This document shows, piece by piece, positions 1-6,841 of a stretch of 10,852 bases of DNA. A model generated the notes under the pieces. The model had not been told where the DNA came from. It did no database searches and worked only from the letters and a program-made list of their open reading frames with translations. The number at the start of each line of letters is the position of its first letter. Positions within the stretch are counted from its first letter, which is position 1. Position numbers and translations under genes: made by a program. This DNA comes from an archaeon (GTDB lineage Archaea; Altiarchaeota; Altiarchaeia; IMC4; QMZM01): positions 1 to 10,852 of the forward strand of contig JAOZNG010000029.1 of assembly GCA_029933895.1 (NCBI GenBank), in the 5' to 3' direction.

Positions 1-1151
1 TAAACGTAGAAGAGGTTAAGGAGTTCATTGATTCCTGCAGGGAGGCGAAGCTTGTTCTGATACACTCCTCTCTGAAGGACGAACACATCTTCTCCGACTA
101 CGTAGATGAACTCATAGAGGAACTCAAGACACCCTTCATAGGCACTAAGGTTATTGGAACCGCAACTAAAGAAGGCTATTCAGAGGATGTGGTCGCTTTC
201 GCTGTTTTATGCGGTGACTTTAAAGTAGAGGTACACCACGAGAAGATAAATTACGATAATGTAGATGAGACCGCAGAAAACATAACAATGAAACTAAAGG
301 ATTCTGACTTATGCCTGATCCATCCAGCAAATTACTTAAATAAAAGCGTTCACATAGACGCGATATTAAGGAGGATTCAGACAGGATACCCTAAACTCCA
401 GATCTGGGGCAACGGTTCCGCCCCACCCCCTATTGTATTCACACCAGAGGGTAAATCTGATGATAAAATAGTTTTCGCCTGCTTGAAAGAAGCTGAACAC
501 GAGTTTCATATGGACTCCGGATTTCAATTCGATAGAGCAAGTGAAAGAGAATACACTATCACTAACTCAGATGAATACCTTATCCACGGAATAGATGATA
601 GAAAGGCGTGTGAGGAATACTGCAGAATAGTTCATATGCGACCATACTTCATAAACATGCTTCAAAAACTGAATTCTAATTCCAACGTAGTGAAACTATT
701 TAGAAATCTCTCACAGGCAAGTGAAACCCTATACACGGGAATACGCAATGCCATGGTAAAACCACTTGGTACTGAATTCATTAGGGGAAAACCAGAGATA
801 GTGAATGTGCTTGAAGTGGATGAGAAAGGGGGAAGATATATTCTCACACAATCCTATAAAACTAAGGGGACTAAACTAAGGAAACTAAAGAATAATCCTG
901 AAGAGCAATTAAGGGTATACGACAACCTCCTAGAGAGAATACCTAATCCAAAAGGAATCCTGATATGCTCCTGTGGTATGCGAGCCTTCTGGTATAACTT
1001 CAACTATAAAGCACTTGAAGAAAAAATCAGAGAATTCAGCTGCCCCATAATGATATCACACGTTTTCATAGAGATAGGCACTGAACTGCCCTATGAAGAA
1101 AACAGAAACCTAGTACACAGTGGAGTAATAAAAGCTCTCTTGTTTAAATAA
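1..1151 (+). CDS. FIST-domain protein, first of a tandem pair (5' end outside window)
   Basis: The open frame runs uninterrupted from the left edge (first full codon at base 3), so the gene starts upstream. A start at the internal GTG at 189 would discard a conserved N-terminal stretch (VEEVKEFIDSC, KLVLIHSSLKD, TPFIGTKVIGTATKEG) that aligns with the downstream paralog. The order fits FIST proteins: an N-terminal FIST_N part with a GTAT-like strand-turn, then a FIST_C part with GIDDRKACEEYCRI and a late GILICSCGMRAFWYNF block. FIST domains are known as predicted small-ligand sensory modules, usually attached to signalling domains. Here there is no transmembrane helix or output domain, so a stand-alone soluble ligand-binding role is inference. 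It ends 6 bases before the next paralog, so the two are probably co-transcribed. Confidence 0.75.
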   Translation, partial: NVEEVKEFIDSCREAKLVLIHSSLKDEHIFSDYVDELIEELKTPFIGTKVIGTATKEGYSEDVVAFAVLCGDFKVEVHHEKINYDNVDETAENITMKLKDSDLCLIHPANYLNKSVHIDAILRRIQTGYPKLQIWGNGSAPPPIVFTPEGKSDDKIVFACLKEAEHEFHMDSGFQFDRASEREYTITNSDEYLIHGIDDRKACEEYCRIVHMRPYFINMLQKLNSNSNVVKLFRNLSQASETLYTGIRNAMVKPLGTEFIRGKPEIVNVLEVDEKGGRYILTQSYKTKGTKLRKLKNNPEEQLRVYDNLLERIPNPKGILICSCGMRAFWYNFNYKALEEKIREFSCPIMISHVFIEIGTELPYEENRNLVHSGVIKALLFK

Positions 1152-1157
1152 CAAAAG

Positions 1158-2354
1158 ATGGAGCTCAAAACATTAGTCCAAGGGAAGGATGAACTGGATG
1201 TGGATGAGGTTAATGAATTCATCGAATCCTGCTCGGATACAAGGCTTGTTCTAGTGCATTGTTCGGTTCGTGATGAGAAAACTTCTGAGAGATATTTCAA
1301 GGAATTAATCAATGAGGTGGATACGCCGTTTCTGGGAGTGAAGGTGGATGGCACAGCAACCCAAGAAGGGTTCGTGCAAGACGCCTTCGTTTATGGAGTG
1401 CTCTCTGGAGACTTCGAGGTAGAGGTGTTCACGGAAGAAATAAACTACGATAACCTGGATGAGACCGCAGAGAACATAGCAGGAAGATTGCAAGGGTGGG
1501 AGCTCTGCATAACATACAGCGCAAACTATCTGACAGACTGTATGAAACTTGACTACATCCTACGTCGAGTGCAAGAAAAAAACCCCAAAACCCAGATAGC
1601 AGGAGGTGTATCCGCTCCTAAACCCATCGTGACCACAAAACAAGGAATCTCTGAAGAAGCCATAGTATACGCATTAATCAAAGGAATAGAAACAGAATTC
1701 TACATGGACAGTGGATTCCAGCTAGACGAAAACAGCGACCTTGAATTCCAGATAACCAAAGCAGATGAACTACACATATACGAGATAAACAACAAACCAG
1801 CAGTAGACGAATACTGCAGGATACAACACATAAGACCCTACATGCTCAATAAGATAATGGCGCTCACAAAAAAACAAAACGCAATGGATATGTTGAAAAA
1901 AATATTGGACATAAATGAAGTACTCTATGAAGCGTGCCTAAGAACAGGGACCCTGCTCTTGGGTGCAGAGACAAGGGATAAACTTGTTGAGCCCCTATTT
2001 GTCTTTGAAGTGAACAAAAACAACACTCAAAAAAGCCATATAATAATCCAGACATATAAGCCCAAAGGAACAATCTTGAAGAGGGGAAACACAACAAAAA
2101 ACAAACAATTAAAGGTCTACGATAGACTAAGAAAAAAACATAAAAAACCAAAGGCTTTGATAATAAACTCTTGCGTTATAAGAGAACTGTGGATGAACTT
2201 CGATTTCAAAGCCCTAGAAGAGAAAACCAAAAAAATACTCTGCCCATTCATGACCTCATTCCTCTACGGAGAATACGGAACACAGATACCATATAAGAGG
2301 AGGGAAACAAACCTGTTAAATGGTGGGACAATAAAAGCCCTAGTATTCAAGTGA
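1158..2354 (+). CDS. FIST-domain protein, second of a tandem pair
   Basis: This 398-aa protein is clearly paralogous to the gene just upstream. Shared blocks include VNEFIES/VKEFIDS, GTAT-EG, EINYDN-DETAENI, the pair MDSGFQLD/MDSGFQFD, EYCRI-H-RPY and the C-terminal NSC-IRELW / CSCGMRAFW block. The N-terminal half (about 1-200) fits FIST_N, and the C-terminal half fits FIST_C: YEINNKPAVDEYCRI near 215 and a GEYGTQIPY...GGTIKALVFK end. The ATG at 1158 follows the previous stop by 6 bases with no clear ribosome site, so it may depend on translational coupling. It has no membrane segment and no attached kinase or cyclase domain. Ligand and output are unknown. The tandem duplication suggests a heteromeric pair or recently diverged ligand specificities (inference). 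Confidence 0.77.
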   Translation: MELKTLVQGKDELDVDEVNEFIESCSDTRLVLVHCSVRDEKTSERYFKELINEVDTPFLGVKVDGTATQEGFVQDAFVYGVLSGDFEVEVFTEEINYDNLDETAENIAGRLQGWELCITYSANYLTDCMKLDYILRRVQEKNPKTQIAGGVSAPKPIVTTKQGISEEAIVYALIKGIETEFYMDSGFQLDENSDLEFQITKADELHIYEINNKPAVDEYCRIQHIRPYMLNKIMALTKKQNAMDMLKKILDINEVLYEACLRTGTLLLGAETRDKLVEPLFVFEVNKNNTQKSHIIIQTYKPKGTILKRGNTTKNKQLKVYDRLRKKHKKPKALIINSCVIRELWMNFDFKALEEKTKKILCPFMTSFLYGEYGTQIPYKRRETNLLNGGTIKALVFK

Positions 2355-2387
2355 GATAATAATGCATCGATTTATTACAGGATATAA

Positions 2388-2429
2388 CAAAAAAAAAGGT
2401 GATTACTCAAAATCTGTACCAAATCACCT
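2388..2429 (-). terminator. Hairpin plus poly-T terminator behind the transposase remnant
   Basis: Read on the - strand, AGGTGATT (2429-2422) pairs with AATCACCT (2404-2397) across a 17-base loop and runs straight into a stretch of nine T (2397-2389). The hairpin overlaps the last codons of the decayed transposase. Poly-T runs are the core of archaeal intrinsic termination, so it could end transcripts from the transposase remnant or guaA. The sequence starting GGTGATTACTC at 2398 could also be the surviving terminal inverted repeat of the insertion sequence. Confidence 0.5.
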
Positions 2430-3056
2430 ATAAATTATTTCGAACATCTCCCTGAATATGTCAGAGTTTCGGTTGTTGAACCGAAACTCCATCTCTTTCA
2501 GGTAGAGATAGTAGTTGTCTTTGTGTATGCCGTGATACAACAAATTGCTCTGCAATTTGTGTACATGAATTCCTATGGAATTCATTGTACCTGTGGAATC
2601 TTTCTTTTGTAAATGACCAGAAGCCTTCTATGCCGTTGATGTGTGTTCGTCCTATTGCATACGCCTTGGTCTTCTTTATCTTGCTGTGTTTCCCGTAGTG
2701 TTTCAGGCTCTTGCAGCTCTTGAAGTCGTCGGTGTAGAACACGGACCCCTTCCCGGGTTTGGCCTTGATCCCCGCCATAGGTGTTTCAGCTGAAACATCT
2801 GGGACAACGGTTTGTAAACCTTTCCGTTGCGTTCCAGTATGCCGAAAACAACGACTTTGTTTAATGCTCCACGCCCCCGCTTACCCTTCCTCTCACAGCT
2901 AAAACAGGTTTCATCAATCTCCAGCTACCCGCTTGGTTTGCTGAAGTTACTGTCCAGGTACTCTGCAATCCCCTCCCTGAAGAACATATATCTTCTCCGG
3001 ATCGTCTTATAGCTAACACCTAACTCGCTTGCGGTTCAGTTGGCGGACAACTCCAA
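2424..3056 (-). pseudogene. Decayed IS1595 (ISXO2-like) transposase
   Basis: Piecing together - strand frames recovers an ISXO2-type DDE transposase core: TLELSAN, TASELGVSYKTIRRR, LEIDETCFSCERKGKRGRG, VVVFGILERNGKVY, TVVPDVSAETPMAGIKAK, SVFYTDDFKSCKSLKHYG, THINGIEGFWSFTKERFHRYN, GIHKDNYYLYLKEMEFRFNN, ending IFREMFEIIYR. IDET, YTDDFKS and HINGIEGFW are family hallmarks. Lesions seen: an in-frame TGA before TASEL (near 3033), an in-frame TAG before LEIDET (near 2926), a one-base frameshift after GKVY (near 2820), and a 52-bp insertion after HRYN (2533-2584) that shifts the frame again. The usual N-terminal zinc-ribbon part is absent because the remnant abuts the guaA stop. It is not expected to make active transposase. 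Confidence 0.88.
2533..2590. repeat. Double-hairpin element, copy 1, inserted in the transposase remnant
   Basis: Two adjacent perfect or near-perfect inverted repeats. The first is ACAAATTGC (2540-2548), a 3-base loop TCT, then GCAATTTGT (2552-2560). The second is GTACATGAATTCC (2561-2573), loop TAT, then GGAATTCATTGTAC (2577-2590), with one bulged base. Removing 2533-2584 (52 bp) restores the transposase reading from HRYN to GIHKDNYY, so this is an insertion rather than part of the gene. The outer TTGTAC overlaps the transposase's own codons, so part of the skeleton may be target sequence. A second element with the same skeleton lies near 6170-6221. Confidence 0.75.
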
Positions 3057-3069
3057 AGTTCCTAATTAC

Positions 3070-4611
3070 CTACTCCCACTCTATGGTTCCAGGAGGCTTA
3101 TGGGTTAAGTCATATACCACCCTGTTGACCTCAGGTATTTCATTCGTTATCCTGGTAGAGATTCTCTCCAGAACAACATACGGAATCTCAGCGAAGTTGG
3201 CGGTCATCCCGTCCACACTCTCCACAATCCTTAAAGCAACAGTATTCCTGTAGGTCCTCACATCACCCTGCACGCCAACAGTCTTAATTGAGAGGAGCAC
3301 GGCGAAAAACTGCCAGAGACCCTTCTCCAATCCAGCACTCTTTATCTCCTCCTTCACTATAGCATCAGCCTCCTTCACTATAGCAACAGACTCCCGGGTT
3401 ACCTCCCCGATAACCCTGATAGCAAGCCCCGGCCCCGGGAAGGGATGTCTCTCAGATATCTCCTCGGGGAGACCGAGTTTTCTGGCAACCTCACGGACCT
3501 CATCCTTGTACAGGTCCTGTAGCGGCTCCACTATCTCTATGCCCAGAACCTCAGGCAGTCCGCCGACGTTGTGGTGTGTCTTTATCGTAGCAGCATCCTT
3601 TAAACCGCTCTCTATCCTATCAGGGTAGATGGTACCCTGGATAAGGTAGTCGGCGCCGACCTCTCTAGCTACATCCTCAAAGACCTTGATAAAGGTTTCG
3701 CCGATGATTTTGCGTTTCTCCTCCGGATCAGATACACCCTCCAAGACCTTGAAGAACCTCTCCTTGGCGTCAACGAACCTGAAATTAAGGTGGAAATCCT
3801 CAGTGAACGTTTTCTGTATGGATTCAGGTTCGTTTTTCCTCATAAGCCCAGTATCTATGAATACAGAGGTGAGCTGTTTCCCTATGGCCCTGTGCGCAAG
3901 AACCGCTGCCGTGCTTGAATCCACACCACCGCTCAAGGCGATAACAGCCTTCTTTTCTCCGATAGCTGTATTAATTTTTTCGATTGATTCCTCGATGAAA
4001 TCACCCATCTCCCAGTTGCCCTTGCATTTGCAGATATTGAAGAGATAATTTCTGAAGACCTGCACACCCTTCTCTGTGTGCACTACCTCGGGGTGGAACT
4101 GGACGCCATAGATCTGCTTCTTCCTGTGTCTGAAGGCAACAACAGGGGAGTTTCTGGTATGCGCCAGTATCTCATATCCTGGGGGCATCCCTGTAACAGT
4201 GTCGGAGTGGCTCATCCAGACCTTTTCTTTCCTGGAGAGACCCTTCAGGATGCTGACCGATTTATCCACCACCATATCTGTGACCCCATATTCCTTCATA
4301 CCACCGGATTCTATCTCCCCTCCTTCGTAGAAGGCAATCACCTGGTGTCCGTAGCAGATGCCCAGGACGGGTATGTTTTCATCCCTGATGTGCTTCATGA
4401 ACTCCTCCCTCAGCCTCTGACTGTCTTTCTCGTAGACACTCTGCGGTCCCCCTGAGAGAATAAATCCCTTGATCTCGTATCTATCCCCGTAGTCTCCCAG
4501 GTCTGCGGCAGGTGGAATAATCTCTGAATAGACACCCAGCTCCCTGATTCTTCTAGCTATCAGGTGGCAGTACTGTCCGCCGAAATCCATAACAAGAACA
4601 CATTCAAGCAT
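3070..4611 (-). CDS. guaA: GMP synthetase (glutamine-hydrolysing), fused two-domain form
   Basis: This enzyme converts XMP to GMP with ATP and glutamine in cytosolic purine synthesis. Residues 1-195 form the class I glutamine amidotransferase domain: SGGPQSVY near 53, nucleophile Cys86 in GICYGHQ, and His173 and Glu175 in FHPE. Residues from about 200 form the ATP pyrophosphatase domain, with the P-loop SGGVDSS at 227-233. The C-terminal dimerisation domain follows ([22 protein letters not shown], end KPPGTIEWE). At 513 aa it is a complete, intact enzyme. Many archaea encode these halves as separate GuaAa and GuaAb proteins, so the fused form is notable. The ATG at 4611 gives the expected N-terminus ([17 protein letters not shown]). 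It has no upstream ribosome site and diverges from the ferredoxin gene. The decayed transposase begins about 14 bases past its stop. Confidence 0.97.
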   Translation of the reverse strand: MLECVLVMDFGGQYCHLIARRIRELGVYSEIIPPAADLGDYGDRYEIKGFILSGGPQSVYEKDSQRLREEFMKHIRDENIPVLGICYGHQVIAFYEGGEIESGGMKEYGVTDMVVDKSVSILKGLSRKEKVWMSHSDTVTGMPPGYEILAHTRNSPVVAFRHRKKQIYGVQFHPEVVHTEKGVQVFRNYLFNICKCKGNWEMGDFIEESIEKINTAIGEKKAVIALSGGVDSSTAAVLAHRAIGKQLTSVFIDTGLMRKNEPESIQKTFTEDFHLNFRFVDAKERFFKVLEGVSDPEEKRKIIGETFIKVFEDVAREVGADYLIQGTIYPDRIESGLKDAATIKTHHNVGGLPEVLGIEIVEPLQDLYKDEVREVARKLGLPEEISERHPFPGPGLAIRVIGEVTRESVAIVKEADAIVKEEIKSAGLEKGLWQFFAVLLSIKTVGVQGDVRTYRNTVALRIVESVDGMTANFAEIPYVVLERISTRITNEIPEVNRVVYDLTHKPPGTIEWE

Positions 4612-4640
4612 TTTTATGTACGTTAATCATATAGGAAATT

Positions 4641-4652
4641 AAAGATATAATG
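4641..4652 (-). promoter_or_regulatory. guaA: Candidate TATA box for guaA
   Basis: Read on the - strand, CATTATATCTTT lies about 35 bases upstream of the guaA ATG. With usual archaeal TATA-to-start spacing, transcription would begin about 8 bases before the ATG. This fits a nearly leaderless mRNA and the absence of a Shine-Dalgarno sequence. Confidence 0.35.
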
Positions 4653-4703
4653 CCATGAGAAGTCTAACAAAAATTCTAGAATAACACAGGGAGCTGTTCC
4701 CCA

Positions 4704-4713
4704 ATTAAATAAT
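4704..4713 (+). promoter_or_regulatory. Candidate TATA box for the ferredoxin-reductase operon
   Basis: ATTAAATAAT lies about 36 bases upstream of the ferredoxin ATG in the 133-base divergent gap shared with guaA. The alternative GGTATATATG at 4729-4738 is too close to the start unless translation begins internally. Assignment is by spacing and composition only. Confidence 0.3.
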
Positions 4714-4744
4714 CGACAAAGAAAAATAGGTATATATGTAAGAA

Positions 4745-4906
4745 ATGATGGAAATCAAGGATTGCTACGGATGCAGTGGCTGCGTGGCGGTATGCCCGAA
4801 CGGGGCGTTAACCCTAGTTGATGTAGTAGAGAGGATGGATGATAAATGCATTAAATACCGGATCTGTAAACATGTCTGCCCCGCCGGCCTGATCAAGATA
4901 GAATAA
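4745..4906 (+). CDS. Small ferredoxin, probable electron donor to geranylgeranyl reductase
   Basis: This 53-aa reading frame begins MMEIKDCYGCSGCVAVCPNG. Cluster I has the full CxxCxxCxxxCP pattern (Cys7, 10, 13, 17). Cluster II reads CIKYRICKHVCP (Cys35, 41, 45), where the expected second cysteine is Tyr38, so this site has only three cysteines and may hold a [3Fe-4S] or altered cluster. Two ATGs are possible (4745 and 4748). It ends 6 bases before the reductase start, with AGGA between. In Methanosarcina acetivorans a ferredoxin gene next to geranylgeranyl reductase supplies electrons for lipid chain saturation, which supports the same role here. The protein is cytosolic, with no signal peptide. 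Confidence 0.85.
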   Translation: MMEIKDCYGCSGCVAVCPNGALTLVDVVERMDDKCIKYRICKHVCPAGLIKIE

Positions 4907-4912
4907 AGGACA

Positions 4913-6071
4913 ATGGATGAATACGACGTAGTTGTTGTCGGCGCTGGACCTGGTGGATCAACGGCCGCAAAATTTGCGGCAGAAAAAGCAAGGGTCCTGC
5001 TAGTAGACAAACACAGGGAGACAGGCTCCCCCAAGAGATGTGGGGAAGGACTCACCCTCGACGCCTTCAGGGACCTGGATATTCCATTGAACAAGAGATT
5101 CATAAACAAAGAGATATATGACTCAATAGTATACGCCCCCGGCGGAGGCGAAATAGAGATAAGATATGATAAACCAGCCGGCTACATAATAGAGAGAAAA
5201 ATCTTCGATAAATTTCTGGCAGCTGAGGCCTCACATAACGGAGCAAAGGTTTTAGCCGACGCACACGCCACATTATCTATTGAGGGGGGATACATCTCCG
5301 GAGTCAGAATACTGCATCAGGGAGAGGAGAGAGATATTAAATCAAGGATTATTATAGCGGCGGATGGTGTTGAATTCCAGACAGGCAGGCATCAATACAA
5401 CCACACGCCCCCGGGACATGGACTCATGCTTTGAATATGAGATGTCCGATATAGAGATCGAGGACCCGGACATGATTTATGCCTATCCGGGAAACAAGAT
5501 AGCTCCGGGAGGATATATATGGGTTTTCCCGAAGGATGATGACAGGGCAAACGTTGGCGTCGGGGTCTCAGGGGAAAAAGGAAAAACAGCCAAATATTAC
5601 CTTGACAGATTCATTAAATCAAGACAGGGCTTAAATAAGGGAAGCATACTTGAGGTTAATGTTGGCTGCATCCCTTTGGGAGATTCCCTTAAGGAGTTAG
5701 TCAAAGATAATCTGATGGTGGTCGGCGATGCGGCGAGACAGGTGAATCCAATCCACGCTGGAGGGGTGCATAACGCTATGTTAGCCGGGAAACTGGCAGG
5801 CTCTACCGCTGCAGAGACCATAGACTTAGAAGACCTGGGAATACTCAAGAGATATGAGCTGGAATGGAACTCATCTAAAGGCAGGCAGCTGGAGAGAATT
5901 CTTAGGATGAGATATTTCATGGAGAAACTCAGGGACGATGATATGGATTACCTCGCCAAGTTCTTGGACGGCGACGACCTGATCAGAGTAAGTGAGGGAG
6001 AGTGGGGTGTTGCATTAAAGAAGATGGCTAAGCACCCCAGATTCCTGAAGTTGCTTAAAAACTTTTTATAA
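4913..6071 (+). pseudogene. Geranylgeranyl reductase family flavoprotein, frameshifted
   Basis: The enzyme family uses FAD to saturate the isoprenoid chains of archaeal ether lipids. Frame 1 (from ATG 4913) carries the FAD site VVVGAGPGGSTAAKFAAE, the family motif KRCGEGLT near 42 and YIIERKIFDKFLAAEA near 90, then runs out of frame after AADGVEFQTGR and stops at 5434. The other frame resumes with AGINTTTRPRDMDSCFEYEM, then GGYIWVFPKDDDRANVGVGV and the second FAD motif GDAARQVNPIHAGG, to the stop at 6071. Restoring TGGGCAGG inside GGCAGG at 5384-5389 gives GVEFQTGRWAGINTTT, exactly the family pattern. This indicates an 8-bp deletion between GGCAGG repeats. Rejoined length (about 388 aa) is normal for the family. 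Without correction the product loses its C-terminal half. A sequencing or assembly error is possible but less likely for 8 bases. Confidence 0.88.
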
Positions 6072-6092
6072 CGATATAAGCACGGGGTGATA

Positions 6093-6209
6093 ATGAAAAG
6101 GGGATACGATGTAATCATCATCGGAGCAGGATCAGCGATTTACTTCCTGTTTATTACAAAGTCGGCAGAATACGACAAACTCGGAGAGGGTTTGTGTACA
6201 GCGAGCTGA
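6093..6209 (+). pseudogene. N-terminal remnant of an FAD-dependent oxidoreductase
   Basis: After a good ribosome site (GGGGTGAT just upstream), ATG 6093 opens a 38-residue frame starting MKRGYDVIIIGAGSAIYFLF. This is the first beta strand and dinucleotide loop of a Rossmann FAD-binding protein, but the third loop glycine is missing (GAGSAI) and the frame stops at TGA 6207 inside a double-hairpin element. No continuation with flavoprotein motifs is visible before 6313. It sits 21 bases behind the geranylgeranyl reductase and was probably part of the same operon. Which FAD enzyme it was cannot be said. Confidence 0.6.
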
Positions 6210-6221
6210 ACTCGCTTGTAC
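6170..6221. repeat. Double-hairpin element, copy 2
   Basis: The first hairpin is ACAAACTC (6175-6182), loop GGAGA, then GGGTTTGT (6188-6195), eight pairs if one U-G wobble is allowed. The second is GTACAGCGAG (6196-6205), loop CTGAA, then CTCGCTTGTAC (6211-6221), with one bulged A exactly as in copy 1. The 5' lead ATACGACAAA, the junction TTTGTGTACA and the end TTGTAC match copy 1 at 2535-2590 (ATACAACAAA, TTTGTGTACA, TTGTAC), while stem interiors share nothing obvious. It lies inside the broken flavoprotein gene. Confidence 0.65.
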
Positions 6222-6240
6222 TGCGTCTTTAAAGTCGCAG
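6221..6240. repeat. Imperfect 20-bp palindrome next to copy 2
   Basis: CTGCGTCTTTAAAGTCGCAG is self-complementary at 18 of 20 positions, and its first base is the last base of the double-hairpin element. Copy 1 has no equivalent, so it is either an extra module of copy 2 or unrelated flanking sequence. Confidence 0.5.
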
Positions 6241-6276
6241 ATGAATGCCCCATACTATCAGATTTTGTAAGTTCAT

Positions 6277-6298
6277 ACTCCACCCTTTAGGGTGGAGT
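6277..6298. terminator. Strong hairpin between convergent genes (terminator or insertion-sequence end)
   Basis: ACTCCACCC (6277-6285), loop TTTA, GGGTGGAGT (6290-6298) is a perfect 9-bp stem. It is followed on the + strand by TGTTGATTT. It lies between the + strand lipid genes and the end of the - strand membrane protein, so a terminator role is plausible. The shape, a GC-rich stem with a TTTA loop followed by TTGAT, also resembles the right ends of IS200/IS605-type elements. No TnpB or TnpA coding sequence is seen next to it. Confidence 0.45.
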
Positions 6299-6313
6299 TG
6301 TTGATTTCCCATA

Positions 6314-6733
6314 TCATCCAGTAATAGTTCCGATCGCTCCACCGCATGCACCGAGGATTATCCCCAGGAACATATAGGTCATAAACACAATCGAGAATGC
6401 TATAACAATAAGGGGTTCTCCAAGACCGGGGGGTTTAACCCCAACCAACTGCCAGATTGTACCATAAGGCAATTCTATATGAAACCATAGCAGGGCAAGA
6501 TTCAGAGCAGCAGATACTGTGAGGGATGTTACTCCAGTAAATGCTCCGGCGAATGTGCCGTCGACCAACCCTATTTTTCCACTTTTCTTTAGAAGATATG
6601 CAGATAATGCCCCTCCTGCAATGATCCATACACAACAAATATTAAGGTACTGCAGATACGGGAGTCCAGATAGGACACCTACCAGGATACCCATAACACC
6701 CGCAGATATTATCACCTTCCATGCCGCCACCAT
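6314..6733 (-). CDS. Four-helix integral membrane protein of unknown function
   Basis: About 139 residues starting MVAAWKVIISAGVMG. Four hydrophobic segments are visible at about 5-25, 30-48, 60-84 and 108-132. A short polar turn KKSGKIGLVDG follows helix 2, and an extracytoplasmic or cytoplasmic loop lies around GVKPPGLGEP. The stretch GILVGVLSGLPYLQYLN followed by WIIAGGALSAYLLKK resembles a common archaeal small membrane protein type whose function is not established. A GTG at 6742 is in frame, but it lies within a GGGTGAT ribosome site correctly spaced before the ATG at 6733, so the ATG is chosen. The gene is transcribed away from the lipid genes on its right. Confidence 0.7.
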   Translation of the reverse strand: MVAAWKVIISAGVMGILVGVLSGLPYLQYLNICCVWIIAGGALSAYLLKKSGKIGLVDGTFAGAFTGVTSLTVSAALNLALLWFHIELPYGTIWQLVGVKPPGLGEPLIVIAFSIVFMTYMFLGIILGACGGAIGTITG

Positions 6734-6741
6734 GAATATCA

Positions 6742-6838
6742 CCCTATAAAAGATATATCCCTATTTTAGATATATATAATTTATAGATATATATATTTTC
6801 TAAGATATTAACACTCCAAGAAAATAAAAAGAGGTGAC
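6742..6838. promoter_or_regulatory. TA-rich divergent promoter region
   Basis: The gap between the two divergent membrane-protein genes is dominated by TATATA runs (for example 6769-6798) that could supply TATA boxes in both directions. A TTTATAGG-like box precedes the - strand gene closely, and GATATATATA about 60-70 bases before the + strand gene is well placed. A GAGGTGA ribosome site at 6831-6837 serves the + gene. Individual boxes cannot be assigned by eye. Confidence 0.4.
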
Positions 6839-6841
6839 AGA

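Noticed and set aside
2461..2778. A 105-aa protein as an intact gene
   Set aside because: It is the middle of the decayed transposase. Its last 40 or so residues come from the hairpin insertion and the wrong frame.
3350..3390. Direct repeat CTCCTTCACTATAGCA inside guaA
   Set aside because: It encodes the repeated [13 protein letters not shown] stretch of a normal GuaA helix. It is in frame and gives a normal-length protein, so it is only local codon repetition.
3686..4455. Open frames on the + strand opposite guaA (3686-4048 and 4078-4455)
   Set aside because: They lie wholly inside the well-supported guaA gene, show no family motif, and are shadow frames.
5364..5434. Programmed frameshift in geranylgeranyl reductase
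   Set aside because: There is no slippery heptamer, and a simple shift leaves the conserved GRWAG residues missing. An 8-bp deletion restores them fully, so mutation fits better.
6207..6209. TGA in the flavoprotein remnant as a recoded (selenocysteine or pyrrolysine-like) codon
   Set aside because: The frame after the TGA shows no flavoprotein motif, the codon falls in the loop and stem of an inserted hairpin element, and the FAD loop already lacks its third glycine. Gene decay explains it better.
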